64,000 nt of DNA from Hyphomicrobiales bacterium (GCA_017305635.1 JAFKKF010000006.1:744001-808000); one strand, 5' to 3'. Shown: positions 31,128 to 40,465, counted from the first letter of the stretch. The notes: generated by a model not told the origin, from the sequence alone. A program made the numbers and translations.

Positions 31128-31642
31128 CTTGCCGAGACTTTGCCACTGGCGCCTTCCATCCGACCGATCTCTCGCAGGCGGCTCCCGAGAGCCAACTTGT
31201 CGATGCTGGCAAGGGGAAGGCTGAGGAAGACAGAGATACGGTTCTTCAGGAGACGAAATGCTTCCGCGAAGTGGCTCGCCTTCTCGAGCTCCGTGCCGGT
31301 CGCTGCAGCCGGGTCCTCGATACCCCAATGTGCGGTCATTGGCTGACCTGGCCAGACCGGGCATGCCTCGCCCGCTGCGCTGTCACAGACCGTGAAGACG
31401 AAATCCATCTTTGGTGCATTGACGCCGGCGAACTCGTCCCAGCTCTTCGAGCGAAGGCCGGCGATGGGATAGCCACGGGCTGAGAGCTCGCTCAGCGCGA
31501 GCGGATTCACCGAAGGCTTCGGATGGCTTCCGGCAGAGAAAGCCTGAAAGCGACCAGCCCCGTCCTTCCGCAAGATGCTCTCCGCCAAGATAGATCTCGC
31601 CGAATTGCCGGTGCAAAGGAACAGCACATTGAAGACGCGCAT
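31124..31642 (-). CDS. arsC: Arsenate reductase, low-molecular-weight phosphatase (thioredoxin) family
   Basis: Reduces arsenate to arsenite. From ATG 31642, 172 residues. The P-loop CTGNSAR (Cys10 to Arg16, CX5R) opens the protein after VFNVLFL; the redox pair Cys86 and Cys94 lies in FTVCDSAAGEACPVWPG, followed by HWGIEDPAAATG as in other arsenate reductases. About 30 residues longer than usual at the C-terminus (LGSRLREIGRMEGASG). The downstream channel would export the arsenite product. 11 bases separate it from the DUF6428 gene. Confidence 0.9.
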   Translation of the reverse strand: MRVFNVLFLCTGNSARSILAESILRKDGAGRFQAFSAGSHPKPSVNPLALSELSARGYPIAGLRSKSWDEFAGVNAPKMDFVFTVCDSAAGEACPVWPGQPMTAHWGIEDPAAATGTELEKASHFAEAFRLLKNRISVFLSLPLASIDKLALGSRLREIGRMEGASGKVSAS

Positions 31643-31653
31643 AGGCAACTCCC

Positions 31654-32166
31654 TTACGCGCAGCAGGAAGAAGACGACGTGACCGGTTTGTCTACGGCGG
31701 GTTCCAGCCAACGGTCGCGCGGTTTGCAGCTTGCCGGTCGAGGCTCCAGCGAGACCTGCACGATTCCCTCCGCTTCGGTGATGTCGCTCACGGCGAAGAG
31801 GCCGAGCGGATGATCCGGTTCGCTGACCTCGAAAGTGAGCTTCGAGGGTTCCGCCAGACCCACGTCCGCGCGGAACTTGCCGAGAATCGCCAGGAACTTT
31901 CCGGTGGTGATCTGCCGCGCCGGCTCGCCCGGGAGCGAGTCGACGTCGAAAAGCTGAATGAACGTCTCGGTCCATGCCTCGACGTTCGCGCCGCAATCGA
32001 GGCCGACGACTCGAGCCTGCTTGATCTCGGTCACATGATATCCCGGCCGGACCGGCTTGCCCTGCCAATGGAACAGGAGCGAGCGGCCAGCTGGACCCGA
32101 GAGCGCCGACAGAAATTCAGCGACGGTGGGCTCGGTCCGCGGCAAGGTAGTGGCAGCGACGTTCAT
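31654..32166 (-). CDS. DUF6428 family protein of ars operons
   Basis: A 170-residue protein, first gene of the minus-strand ars transcript. It contains LLFHWQGKPVRPGYHVTEIK, the Cys/Asn segment ARVVGLDCGANVEAW and the pattern LFDVDSLPGEPARQITTGKF, characteristic of a family found next to arsR/arsC in proteobacteria. It ends with a Ser-Cys cluster (VTSSSSCCA), which could bind arsenite thiol-selectively (inference). Biochemical role unknown. Confidence 0.72.
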   Translation of the reverse strand: MNVAATTLPRTEPTVAEFLSALSGPAGRSLLFHWQGKPVRPGYHVTEIKQARVVGLDCGANVEAWTETFIQLFDVDSLPGEPARQITTGKFLAILGKFRADVGLAEPSKLTFEVSEPDHPLGLFAVSDITEAEGIVQVSLEPRPASCKPRDRWLEPAVDKPVTSSSSCCA

Positions 32167-32181
32167 GATCGTCTATCCTCG

Positions 32182-32207
32182 TTTCAATTGTTCAAGGATG
32201 ATTGAAA
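32182..32207. promoter_or_regulatory. Dyad operator between arsR and the divergent ars operon
   Basis: Arms TTTCAAT (32182-32188) and ATTGAAA (32201-32207) form an inverted repeat with a 12-base spacer. It lies in the 42-base intergenic space of the divergent genes, directly against the arsR start, where an ArsR-family repressor would bind and control both transcripts. Confidence 0.62.
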
Positions 32208-32208
32208 T

Positions 32209-32544
32209 ATGGACGAAGGTCAAGCCGTTCAGGGGTTCGCCGCGCTGGCACAGGAAACCCGGCTCGCCGTGCTCAAGCTCTTGGTGAAGGCAGGTCCGGA
32301 AGGAGTCGCCGCCGGCGCGATCGGGTCGTCGCTCGGAATGCAGCCTTCTCGCACGTCATTTCATCTCGCCCAGCTGGAGCGGGCCGGACTGATCGTTTCG
32401 AGACGGGAATCTCGCTCGGTTATTTACAGCGCAAGCTACGCGCAGCTGACGAGTCTTATCCAGTTCCTCATGGAGGACTGCTGCGCCGGCGATCCCCGTA
32501 TCGTCTCCGGCTGCGCGCCGATCATCGCCAAGTGTGCGTGCTAA
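32209..32544 (+). CDS. arsR: ArsR/SmtB family arsenite-responsive repressor
   Basis: A 111-residue winged helix protein (ALAQETRLAVLKLLVKAG, then LGMQPSRTSFHLAQLERAGLI and the wing SRRESRSVIYS). The classic ELCVCD metal site in the recognition helix region is absent; instead the C-terminus has Cys91, Cys92, Cys102, Cys109 and Cys111, similar in principle to the C-terminal site of Acidithiobacillus ferrooxidans ArsR. It should leave the operator when As(III) binds these thiols. Divergent from the ars operon; its stop is 13 bases from the convergent integrase stop. Confidence 0.88.
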   Translation: MDEGQAVQGFAALAQETRLAVLKLLVKAGPEGVAAGAIGSSLGMQPSRTSFHLAQLERAGLIVSRRESRSVIYSASYAQLTSLIQFLMEDCCAGDPRIVSGCAPIIAKCAC

Positions 32545-32557
32545 TCTTTGCCGAGTC

Positions 32558-33865
32558 TCAGGTGATCGAGATCTTGATAAGCCAGTCCTGCTTCTGCTTC
32601 AGGCTCGGCCCCTCGCCGTAGACCGGCCGGGGAGACTTGTGGCCCATGAGCTCGTCCTGCAGGCGGTCCTGAATGTCGGCTGCCACCAGCCGGTCCTTGA
32701 AGGTGTGGCGGATCGAGTAGAGGCTGTGCTTCTCGGTCGGCAACAGCTTGTGCTCGACGAGGTACTTGTTCACCGTCGCCGACAGGGTGGCCGACTTGTC
32801 CCGGTATTTTGGGAAACCCGCCGGCGCCTTCTTCAGCGCCTCGAGCGAGATCCCGACCAGCGGGATATCGCGCTCCGAATAGGGCGTCTTCAGCTCGTGC
32901 TCCTGCGGGCGGACGCGGACGTGCGGGACCTCGTGCTTGAGGTGGATGTGATCGGCATCCAGCCAGCAGATCTCGATCGGCCGCATGCCGGTCTCGACCA
33001 TGACGTGGACGATCCCGCGCGCTTCTTCATTGAGCCCGTCGAGGGCGCCAGGGGCGAGGAGGCCCTTCACCTGCTGGATGGTGAAGGCGGCGCGCCGGTT
33101 GCGCTTGCCGTCATTCAGGCGAAGCTTCTCGAAGATCGAGGGAAGGCCGAGCTCGAGCGCGTCGTTGAGCGTTCCGACGAGTTGGGCGAGGTGTCCGATG
33201 TCCTTGTTGGCGCTGTTCGGCGTGTAGCCCTCGTCGGTGACGCGGTCGACCCAGAAGGCGCGCAGCGCGAGGGCGTCGGCGCGGGTAAGGTCGGCGACCC
33301 GCTTGTCGCCGACGAGCTTGATGAGATTGTTCACCGCCTTCAGCCGGGGCGCCTTCCACCGGCGGATCTGGTCGGTCGACTTCAGGCGACGGCGATCGCG
33401 GGTGAGGGAGTAGAACTGGTCGATTGCCGTCGATAGCGACAGGTCCGGCTGCGCGGCAAGGCCCGCCAGCGCCGTGACGGCCTGCCGGTCGGTATCGGTG
33501 ACGGCCTTGCCGGGGGCCCGCTTCTCGCCAACGAGTTCCTCGAGCCGGGCGAGGCGAGCAAGCAGGTCGCCGAGGTCGCCCTCGCCGATGTCGCGGGCGG
33601 ATCGGTACTCGAAGCCCTCGAGGCGGCACCGGTCGAGCGCACCGAGATAGCGCTCCTTGGCATCGACCGAAGTGCCCTTGAGCAGGGCGACCCAATAGGC
33701 CTCGGTTTCCCGGTCGACCTGCCCGACGATCTTGCTCGCGCGATCGAGGTCGCGCGTCTCCAGGGAGATGGTGACGAAGTCGCGCGCATCGACGCCGGCA
33801 AAGCGCCTCGGAACGCGCCGGTGGTAATGCCAGATCCCATGACGGGATATGAGCCTGCGCGGCAT
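32558..33865 (-). CDS. Tyrosine recombinase (phage integrase)
   Basis: A 435-residue integrase from ATG 33865. The N-terminus (RRLISRHGIWHYHRRVPRRF) is the small arm-binding-like domain of DUF6538 integrases; residues 141-230 are the SAM-like core-binding domain; the catalytic domain has Arg295 (ETGMRPIEI), Lys326, Arg386-His387 (YSIRHTFKD), His409 (MGHK) and Tyr416 (VYGEG), so all key residues are present except that box II has Tyr in place of the first His. It lies 146 bases from the tRNA-Ser 3' end, the expected integration target. Confidence 0.92.
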   Translation of the reverse strand: MPRRLISRHGIWHYHRRVPRRFAGVDARDFVTISLETRDLDRASKIVGQVDRETEAYWVALLKGTSVDAKERYLGALDRCRLEGFEYRSARDIGEGDLGDLLARLARLEELVGEKRAPGKAVTDTDRQAVTALAGLAAQPDLSLSTAIDQFYSLTRDRRRLKSTDQIRRWKAPRLKAVNNLIKLVGDKRVADLTRADALALRAFWVDRVTDEGYTPNSANKDIGHLAQLVGTLNDALELGLPSIFEKLRLNDGKRNRRAAFTIQQVKGLLAPGALDGLNEEARGIVHVMVETGMRPIEICWLDADHIHLKHEVPHVRVRPQEHELKTPYSERDIPLVGISLEALKKAPAGFPKYRDKSATLSATVNKYLVEHKLLPTEKHSLYSIRHTFKDRLVAADIQDRLQDELMGHKSPRPVYGEGPSLKQKQDWLIKISIT

Positions 33866-34011
33866 CGTCGTACCCCGTTCCGCGGCAGCGTCAGTCGAAT
33901 TGTATGTCGGAACGTATGATGACTCGGCACCCTTGGGGAAGGGGTGCCGCCCACGGTTTACGCCGCCTTGGCGCGCATCCGCCATTTCGCCCTCCCAGGG
34001 CGGTCCAAAAT

Positions 34012-34101
34012 TGGCGGAGAGGGAGGGATTCGAACCCCCGGTACCCTTGCGAGTACTCCGCATTTCGAGTGCGGCGCGATCGACCACTCTGCCACCTCTC
34101 C
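34012..34101 (-). tRNA. tRNA-Ser(CGA), likely prophage attachment site
   Basis: The 90-base minus-strand gene folds as a type II tRNA: acceptor arms GGAGAGG and CCTCTCC, discriminator G and encoded CCA, anticodon loop CTCGAAA with anticodon CGA between CCGCA and TGCGG, an extra arm (AGTACTCGCAAGGGTACC) and the T loop GTTCGAATC. It reads UCG. The integrase gene follows its 3' end, so the prophage att core probably overlaps the T arm and acceptor end. A possible promoter on the minus strand is TTGTCC (34151-34156) and TATATG (34130-34135), 15 bases apart. Confidence 0.96.
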
Positions 34102-34339
34102 GCGGTCGAGCCCTCTCGGGCGCGCGGAACATATAGACGGAGCGGTCGCCGGACAAGGCCGGCGCGGGGGGTTTGTGCGTTTCGGCCGGAAACAGGGCCA
34201 CGGGTCCGAGCGGGATGTCCAATCGGCGGACGCGACTGGGTGGGCTTGGGGCCGCGGCGCGCCACCCGCGCCGGTCGGCAGGTCTGTTCAGGACCAGCGG
34301 CCAACGAGCGAAAGGCAGCGGCAGCGCGCCCGCTTCGCC

Positions 34340-34367
34340 TTGACAGGCTTGGCCCTGTCCCTATAGA
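34340..34367 (+). promoter_or_regulatory. Sigma-70 type promoter of rplU-rpmA
   Basis: TTGACA (34340-34345) and TATAGA (34362-34367) are separated by 16 bases, about 100 bases upstream of rplU. It is the best promoter match in the 34102-34474 gap, which otherwise contains no gene I can support. Confidence 0.72.
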
Positions 34368-34474
34368 ACCCGGCGCAACGAGGCGTGGCTCTGGCCGCGC
34401 CGCTTGATTTTTACGGAAACCCGGGCATTTTGCCTCGCCGGTCTCTCGGCCGGCTCGAACGGACGCGATTTATC

Positions 34475-34885
34475 ATGTTCGCAGTGATCAAGACCGGCGG
34501 AAAGCAATACCGCGTCGCCGAATCCGACCTCATCGAGGTCGCCAAGCTGGAAGGCGCCGACGGCGATGCCGTCTCCTTCGGCGAGGTGCTGATGGTCAGC
34601 GGCGATGCCGGCGTCTCGCTCGGCGGGCCGCTCGTCGCCGGCGCGCAGGTCGCCGGCGAGATCGTCAACCACGGCCGCACCCGCCGCATCATCGTCTTCA
34701 AGAAGCGCCGCCGGCAGAACTCCAAGCGCAGCCGCGGCCACCGCCAGGACTTCACCCTGGTGCGCATCACCGAGATCCTCACGGACGGCAAGCAGCCTTC
34801 GAAGAAGGCCGATGCCGAGAAGAAGCCCGCCCGCAAGCCCCGCGCCGCCAAGGCCGCGGCGCCCGCGGCCGAAGCCCAGGCATAA
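34475..34885 (+). CDS. rplU: 50S ribosomal protein L21
   Basis: A 136-residue L21 beginning MFAVIKTGGKQYRV, with DLIEVAKLEG, then VGGPLVAGAQVAGEI-type and the RNA-binding stretch IIVFKKRRRQNSKRSRGHRQ. Binds 23S rRNA with L20. The C-terminal 35 residues form a Lys/Ala-rich tail (KKPARKPRAAKAAAPAAEAQ), common in Hyphomicrobiales. 13 bases upstream of rpmA, the conserved order. Confidence 0.97.
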   Translation: MFAVIKTGGKQYRVAESDLIEVAKLEGADGDAVSFGEVLMVSGDAGVSLGGPLVAGAQVAGEIVNHGRTRRIIVFKKRRRQNSKRSRGHRQDFTLVRITEILTDGKQPSKKADAEKKPARKPRAAKAAAPAAEAQA

Positions 34886-34898
34886 GGAGTAGGACGCC

Positions 34899-35168
34899 AT
34901 GGCCCACAAGAAGGCAGGCGGCTCGTCGCGCAACGGCCGTGATTCGGCTGGTCAGCGTCTCGGCGTGAAGAAGTTCGGTGGCGAGCAGGCCATCGCCGGC
35001 AACATTCTCGTACGCCAGCGCGGCACCAAGTGGCGCCCGGGCCAGGGCGTCGGTCTCGGCAAGGACCACACGATCTTCGCCATCGTCGATGGCACCGTCG
35101 CCTTCCAGACCAAAGCCAATGGCCGCACCTACGTGTCGGTCAACCCGGCCGCCCGTACCGAAAACTAG
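34899..35168 (+). CDS. rpmA: 50S ribosomal protein L27
   Basis: An 89-residue L27 with the typical start [37 protein letters not shown] and [11 protein letters not shown]. The N-terminal tail reaches the peptidyl transferase centre. Co-transcribed with rplU and followed 55 bases later by a strong terminator. Confidence 0.98.
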   Translation: MAHKKAGGSSRNGRDSAGQRLGVKKFGGEQAIAGNILVRQRGTKWRPGQGVGLGKDHTIFAIVDGTVAFQTKANGRTYVSVNPAARTEN

Positions 35169-35223
35169 CCGGCTCCGTTCTCCTGCCGGCGTCTCATCGA
35201 CCCGGCAGCATCATCGGTTTGCG

Positions 35224-35256
35224 AAAAGGGGAGATGGGACACCATCTCCCCTTTTT
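35224..35256 (+). terminator. Rho-independent terminator after rpmA
   Basis: A perfect 14-base stem (AAAAGGGGAGATGG paired with CCATCTCCCCTTTT) with loop GACA and a further T, ending the ribosomal protein transcript. Confidence 0.93.
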
Positions 35257-35278
35257 CTTGCCGTGATCGGAGCATGCC

Positions 35279-35846
35279 ATGCTGAGCGGAACGGACGGCA
35301 GTTGCGGGACTGATGATGCCTTGATCCTCACGCGGCGGCTGGCCATGCGCCATGCCTCGGCGGGAGACCGGGTGGCGATCGTTGCCCTCGCCGCGAACCC
35401 GCGCGTCGCGGCGATCCTCGCCTCGGCGCCGGGCGATGGCGGGGGAACGGGTTGCGCCCGCCTGGCGGTGGCATTGCGGGAGGACGGCATGGTGGTCGGC
35501 GAGGCATCCTGGGGCGCGGTCGGCGGGCGCGCCGGCGCGGTCGAGATCGCGGTGTGGATCGGCGAGGCGCATTGGGGAGGCGGCTACACGACGGAGGCCG
35601 CGCAGGCGCTCGTCGACCATGTCTTTTCCGACGAGGGCACGCAATCCGTCTGGTCGACCAGCCGGGCGAGCAGCCTGCGCTCGCGCCGGGTGATCGAGAA
35701 ATGCGGGTTCCAGTATCGCGGCACGGGCATGGTGCGCGGGCCGTCACGGGCAGGGGCGGTGCCGGTCGAGCGCTTCGTCCTCGAACGCCGCACCTGGCAG
35801 AGCCTCAAGGCCTGGGGTGCGATCATCCAACCGAGGGGGAACGGCC

Positions 35847-35872
<26 letters not shown>
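35279..35872 (+). CDS. GNAT family acetyltransferase
   Basis: A 197-residue protein of the RimJ/RimL type: ILTRRLAMRHASAGDRVAI start, VAVWIGEAHWGGGYTTEAAQALVDHVF (acetyl-CoA motif A, here W-GGGYTTEA) and SSLRSRRVIEKCGFQYRGTG (motif B). ATG 35279 is used. The first region (LILTRRLAMR) lacks the usual LRP motif, so the substrate is unclear. It overlaps the next GNAT gene by 26 bases. Confidence 0.85.
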
Positions 35873-37438
<1,566 letters not shown>

Positions 37439-37445
37439 TCTCGTA

Positions 37446-37502
37446 TTGCAAGCTAAGCTATTGAATAATATATAAGCTAGCAATTCAAAGGAGCGAGCTA
37501 GC
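37446..37502 (+). promoter_or_regulatory. vapBC promoter with repeated GCTAGC operator elements
   Basis: TTGCAA (37446-37451) and TATATA (37469-37474) are 17 bases apart. Palindromes GCTAGC occur at 37476-37481 and 37497-37502, and AAGCTAAGCTA at 37450-37460, so three related half-sites flank the promoter. AAAGGAG (37487-37493) is the vapB ribosome site. Such repeats fit autorepression by a VapBC complex. The block is strikingly AT-rich for this genome. Confidence 0.72.
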
Positions 37503-37772
37503 ATGGCCAAGCAGCTCAATATCCGCAATGACGAGGTCTATGAGCGCGCCCATCGCATCGCCGCAGACATGCGCAAGCCGGTCACGGAAGCGATGCTCAC
37601 GCTTCTGCGATCCTACAAGCCCCGTCTTCCGACGGTGGAGGAACTGACGCCCGCGCAGCGAGCCGAATACGAGGCGCTGCGCGCGCTGTCCCGCGAGGCC
37701 GCGAAACGCAAGCGGTCTGGTGCAACCTCGAATCACGACGATATGTACGATGAGTTCGGCCTGCCGAAATGA
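37503..37772 (+). CDS. vapB: VapB-type antitoxin
   Basis: An 89-residue antitoxin of the Rv0623-like VapB family: MAKQLNIRNDEVYERAHRIA then MRKPVTEAMLTLLRSYKP, a ribbon-helix-helix DNA-binding part. The C-terminal half ([23 protein letters not shown]) would wrap the toxin. Overlaps vapC by 4 bases. Neutralises the PIN toxin and represses the promoter. Confidence 0.9.
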   Translation: MAKQLNIRNDEVYERAHRIAADMRKPVTEAMLTLLRSYKPRLPTVEELTPAQRAEYEALRALSREAAKRKRSGATSNHDDMYDEFGLPK

Positions 37773-38161
37773 TCGCCCTCGACACCTCGGCGATTGTTGC
37801 CATGGCGTTGAACGAACCGGAGGAACCGGACTTCATTCTGGCTGTCGCGGCCTACCAGGCGCTAGTGGGCGTCCCGACCTTGCTTGAATGCCGGCTGATC
37901 TTGACCGCACGCATGGCCGAGGCCGAAGAGTTTCTGGATGGGCTTGTCAGGCGACCTTCCATACATCCGGTCCTATTCTCGCTTGAAATGTACGGCGCTG
38001 CAGCCGCGGCCTTCGACCGGTTCGGCCGCGGCTCCGGGCATCCCGCCAGGCTCAATTTCGGCGACTGCATGGCCTATGCGATTGCGAAGGTGCATGACGT
38101 GCCGCTCCTGTATAAGGGCGACGATTTTGCCAGGACCGACATTCGCGCGGCGCTTCCGTGA
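37769..38161 (+). CDS. vapC: VapC-type PIN domain ribonuclease toxin
   Basis: A 130-residue PIN nuclease: Asp5 in [10 protein letters not shown], Glu40 in TLLECRL, Asp99 in NFGDCMAYA and Asp118 in KGDDFARTD, the four acidic metal ligands. VapC toxins cleave tRNA or rRNA and stop growth. Its stop overlaps the proB start (GTGA), so translation of the toxin and of proB may be coupled. Confidence 0.93.
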   Translation: MIALDTSAIVAMALNEPEEPDFILAVAAYQALVGVPTLLECRLILTARMAEAEEFLDGLVRRPSIHPVLFSLEMYGAAAAAFDRFGRGSGHPARLNFGDCMAYAIAKVHDVPLLYKGDDFARTDIRAALP

Positions 38162-39273
38162 TCCCTAAACTCGAATCCTTCCGCCGCATCGTCATCAAGA
38201 TCGGTTCCTCGCTCCTCGTCGACAAGCGGGGGCTGAAGGCCGATTGGCTCGACTCGCTCGCGGCCGACCTCGCGGGGCTGGCGGCCGGGCGGCGTGACCT
38301 GCTCGTCGTCTCGTCCGGCGCGATCGCGCTCGGGCGGCGCGTCCTCGACCTGCCGTCCGGTCCGCTGAAGCTCGAGGAGAGCCAGGCGGCGGCCGCCGTC
38401 GGGCAGATCGCGCTGGCGCGCGCCTGGTCGGAGACGCTGCAGCGCCACGGCTTCACCGCCGGGCAGATCCTGCTCACCCTCGGCGACACCGAGGAGCGGC
38501 GGCGCTACCTCAATGCGCGCTCGACCATCGGGACCCTGCTCAAGCTCGGCGCGATCCCGGTCATCAACGAGAACGACACCGTGGCGACGAGCGAGATCCG
38601 CTACGGCGACAATGACCGGCTCGCCGCCCGGGTCGCGACCATGATGGGCGCCGATCTCCTCGTCCTCCTCTCCGACATCGACGGGCTCTATACGGCGCCG
38701 CCGGCGCAGGACCCGAACGCGACGCTGATTCCGGTGGTCGAGCGGATCACGGCGGAGATCGAGGGCATGGCCGGCGCTGCCGGATCGGAGCTGTCGCGCG
38801 GCGGCATGCAGACCAAGGTCGAGGCCGGCAAGATCGCGGTGGCGTCCGGCACCGCGATGGTGATCGCGAGCGGCAAGGACGCCCATCCGATCCGCCGCAT
38901 CGCCGAGGGCGGCCGCTGCACCTGGTTCCTCGCCGAGGCCAGTCCGGTCGCGGCGCGCAAGACCTGGATCGCGGGGCGGCTCGAGAAGCGCGGCTCGCTC
39001 ACCATCGACGACGGCGCGGTGAAGGCGCTCCGCTCCGGCAAGAGCCTGCTGCCGGCCGGGGTGAAACGGGTCGAGGGCCGCTTCCAGCGGGGCGACGCGG
39101 TCGCCATCCTCGGGCCTGCCGGCGACGAGATCGGGCGCGGCCTGGTCGCCTATGACGCCGGCGATGCCGAGCGGCTCGCCGGCCGCAACAGCCGCGAGAT
39201 CGAGAAGCTTCTCGGCTTTGCCGGCCGCGCCGAGATGATCCACCGCGACGACATGGTGCTGCGCGGCGAGTAG
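38158..39273 (+). CDS. proB: Glutamate 5-kinase
   Basis: A 371-residue enzyme phosphorylating glutamate in the first step of proline synthesis. The kinase domain starts [19 protein letters not shown], with [36 protein letters not shown] motif (feedback and substrate region) and [13 protein letters not shown]. The C-terminal PUA domain ([19 protein letters not shown]) is present. GTG 38158 is the start and overlaps vapC. A vapBC pair between obgE and proB is unusual, since these genes are normally adjacent. Confidence 0.95.
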   Translation: MIPKLESFRRIVIKIGSSLLVDKRGLKADWLDSLAADLAGLAAGRRDLLVVSSGAIALGRRVLDLPSGPLKLEESQAAAAVGQIALARAWSETLQRHGFTAGQILLTLGDTEERRRYLNARSTIGTLLKLGAIPVINENDTVATSEIRYGDNDRLAARVATMMGADLLVLLSDIDGLYTAPPAQDPNATLIPVVERITAEIEGMAGAAGSELSRGGMQTKVEAGKIAVASGTAMVIASGKDAHPIRRIAEGGRCTWFLAEASPVAARKTWIAGRLEKRGSLTIDDGAVKALRSGKSLLPAGVKRVEGRFQRGDAVAILGPAGDEIGRGLVAYDAGDAERLAGRNSREIEKLLGFAGRAEMIHRDDMVLRGE

Positions 39274-39354
39274 CACCCGCTGGCGGCGTGCGGCCTGGCG
39301 ACCTTGCCGAGCGGCCGGCGGCATGCTTTCTCGGAATTCGGGCAGGGGGCTCCG

Positions 39355-40083
39355 ATGCGCATTCATGTCATCAATCCGAACACCACCGCGGCCGTGACCC
39401 AGAAGATCGCGGCGGCGGCGCAGGCGGTTGCCGCCAAGGGCACCGAGATCGTCGCGCGGCAGTCGAAGGCCGGACCGGAATCGATCGAGGGCTTCGTCGA
39501 CGGCGCCTACAGCCTGCCGGGACTGCTCTCGGAGGTCGTCGCCGGCGAGCGCGAAGGCATCGACGGGCACATCATCGCCTGCTTCGAGGATCCCGGCCTG
39601 GACGCCGCGCGGTCGCTCGCGCGGGCGCCGGTGATCGGCATCGGCGAGGCGGCCTGCCTCACGGCGAGCCTGATCGCCGGCCGCTTCAGCATCGTCACGC
39701 TTTCCGGCATCTCGGTGCCGGCGATCCGCCACAACATCATCCGCTACGGGCTCGGCGAGCGTTGCGCCAGCGTCCGCGCGGCGGAGGTGCCGGCGTCGGC
39801 GCTGGACGATCCGAAGTCGGATGCGCGCGAGCGGATCGCGACGGAGATCGAGCGCGCCAAGGCGGAAGACCGCGCCGAGGCGATCGTGCTCGGCTCCGCC
39901 ATGCTGGCTGACCTCGCCGGCCCACTCGCCAAGGACCATGGCCTGCCGGTGGTCGAAGGCATTTCGGCGGCGGTGAAGCTCGTCGAGTCGCTGAAGGCCC
40001 TCGGCCTCGCGACCTCCAAGGCCGGCGGCTGGGCGCCGCCGCAGCCGAAGGGGTATCTCCGCGGCCTCGGCCTCGCGGGCTGA
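39355..40083 (+). CDS. Asp/Glu/hydantoin racemase family protein with altered second cysteine
   Basis: A 242-residue protein from ATG 39355 (MRIHVINPNTT). The first catalytic Cys is present (Cys76 in HIIACFEDPGL), but at the second site the family LGCAG reads LGSAM with Ser181. The fold landmarks FSIVTLSG and YLRGLGLAG are kept. Racemases of this group use two cysteines for two-base chemistry, so this protein may be epimerising by another mechanism, hydrolysing or isomerising a different substrate, or inactive. Stands 81 bases after proB. Confidence 0.82.
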   Translation: MRIHVINPNTTAAVTQKIAAAAQAVAAKGTEIVARQSKAGPESIEGFVDGAYSLPGLLSEVVAGEREGIDGHIIACFEDPGLDAARSLARAPVIGIGEAACLTASLIAGRFSIVTLSGISVPAIRHNIIRYGLGERCASVRAAEVPASALDDPKSDARERIATEIERAKAEDRAEAIVLGSAMLADLAGPLAKDHGLPVVEGISAAVKLVESLKALGLATSKAGGWAPPQPKGYLRGLGLAG

Positions 40084-40114
40084 GGTTCCCCGCGAGGCGT
40101 CGTCGCCACGGCCG

Positions 40115-40465
40115 TCAGTCGAGGGCGGCGGTCACCATGATCTCGACCTTGTAGTCGGGCGCGGCGAGCGCCGACTGGACGGTGGCGCGGGCCGGCGTGT
40201 TGCCGGGCGAGACCCACTTGTCCCAGACCGAGTTCATCTCGGCGAAGGTGGAGATGTCGGAGAGCCAGATATTGGCGGTGATCAGCTTCGACTTGTCCGT
40301 GCCGGCGGCGGCGAGCAGCTTGTCGATGCGAGCGAGGATCTGCCGGGTCTGCTCGGCGACCGGGGCCTTCGGATCGTCCGCCACCACGCCGGCCAGGTAG
40401 ACCATGTTGCCGTGGATCACGGCCTGGCTCATGCGCGGGCCCGTCTCCAACCGCTTGATCGTCAT
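40115..40465 (-). CDS. RidA/YjgF family enamine/imine deaminase
   Basis: A 116-residue protein from ATG 40465: MTIKRLETGPRMSQAVIHGN, MVYLAGVVADD, then QTRQILARIDKLLAAAG and the conserved C-terminal GNTPARATVQSALAAPDYKVEI, in which Arg contacts the carboxylate. RidA proteins remove reactive enamines from PLP enzymes. Convergent with the racemase-like gene (31 bases). This subgroup (VYLAGVVADDPKAP) often accompanies amino-acid metabolism genes. Confidence 0.87.
   Translation of the reverse strand: MTIKRLETGPRMSQAVIHGNMVYLAGVVADDPKAPVAEQTRQILARIDKLLAAAGTDKSKLITANIWLSDISTFAEMNSVWDKWVSPGNTPARATVQSALAAPDYKVEIMVTAALD

Larger units (their letters stand above)
1..34011. mobile_element. Prophage (right part) integrated next to tRNA-Ser, carrying three cargo blocks
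   Basis: A nearly complete HK97/GTA-like siphophage structural block lies on the minus strand (about 27.7 kb down to 10.0 kb), with a lysis cassette (5.8-7.7 kb), a Gam-like gene at the left edge, and a tyrosine recombinase (32.6-33.9 kb) beside a tRNA-Ser gene. The left attachment site is not in the window because the leftmost gene is still phage-like. Two plus-strand polysaccharide islands and an arsenic locus interrupt the phage gene order. Several essential genes are damaged (terminase-portal fusion, out-of-frame tape measure, truncated RlpA-like gene), so I infer a defective prophage. The ars genes plus integrase could instead be a separate island abutting the prophage. The exact right boundary is placed at the tRNA 3' end by inference. 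Confidence 0.85.
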
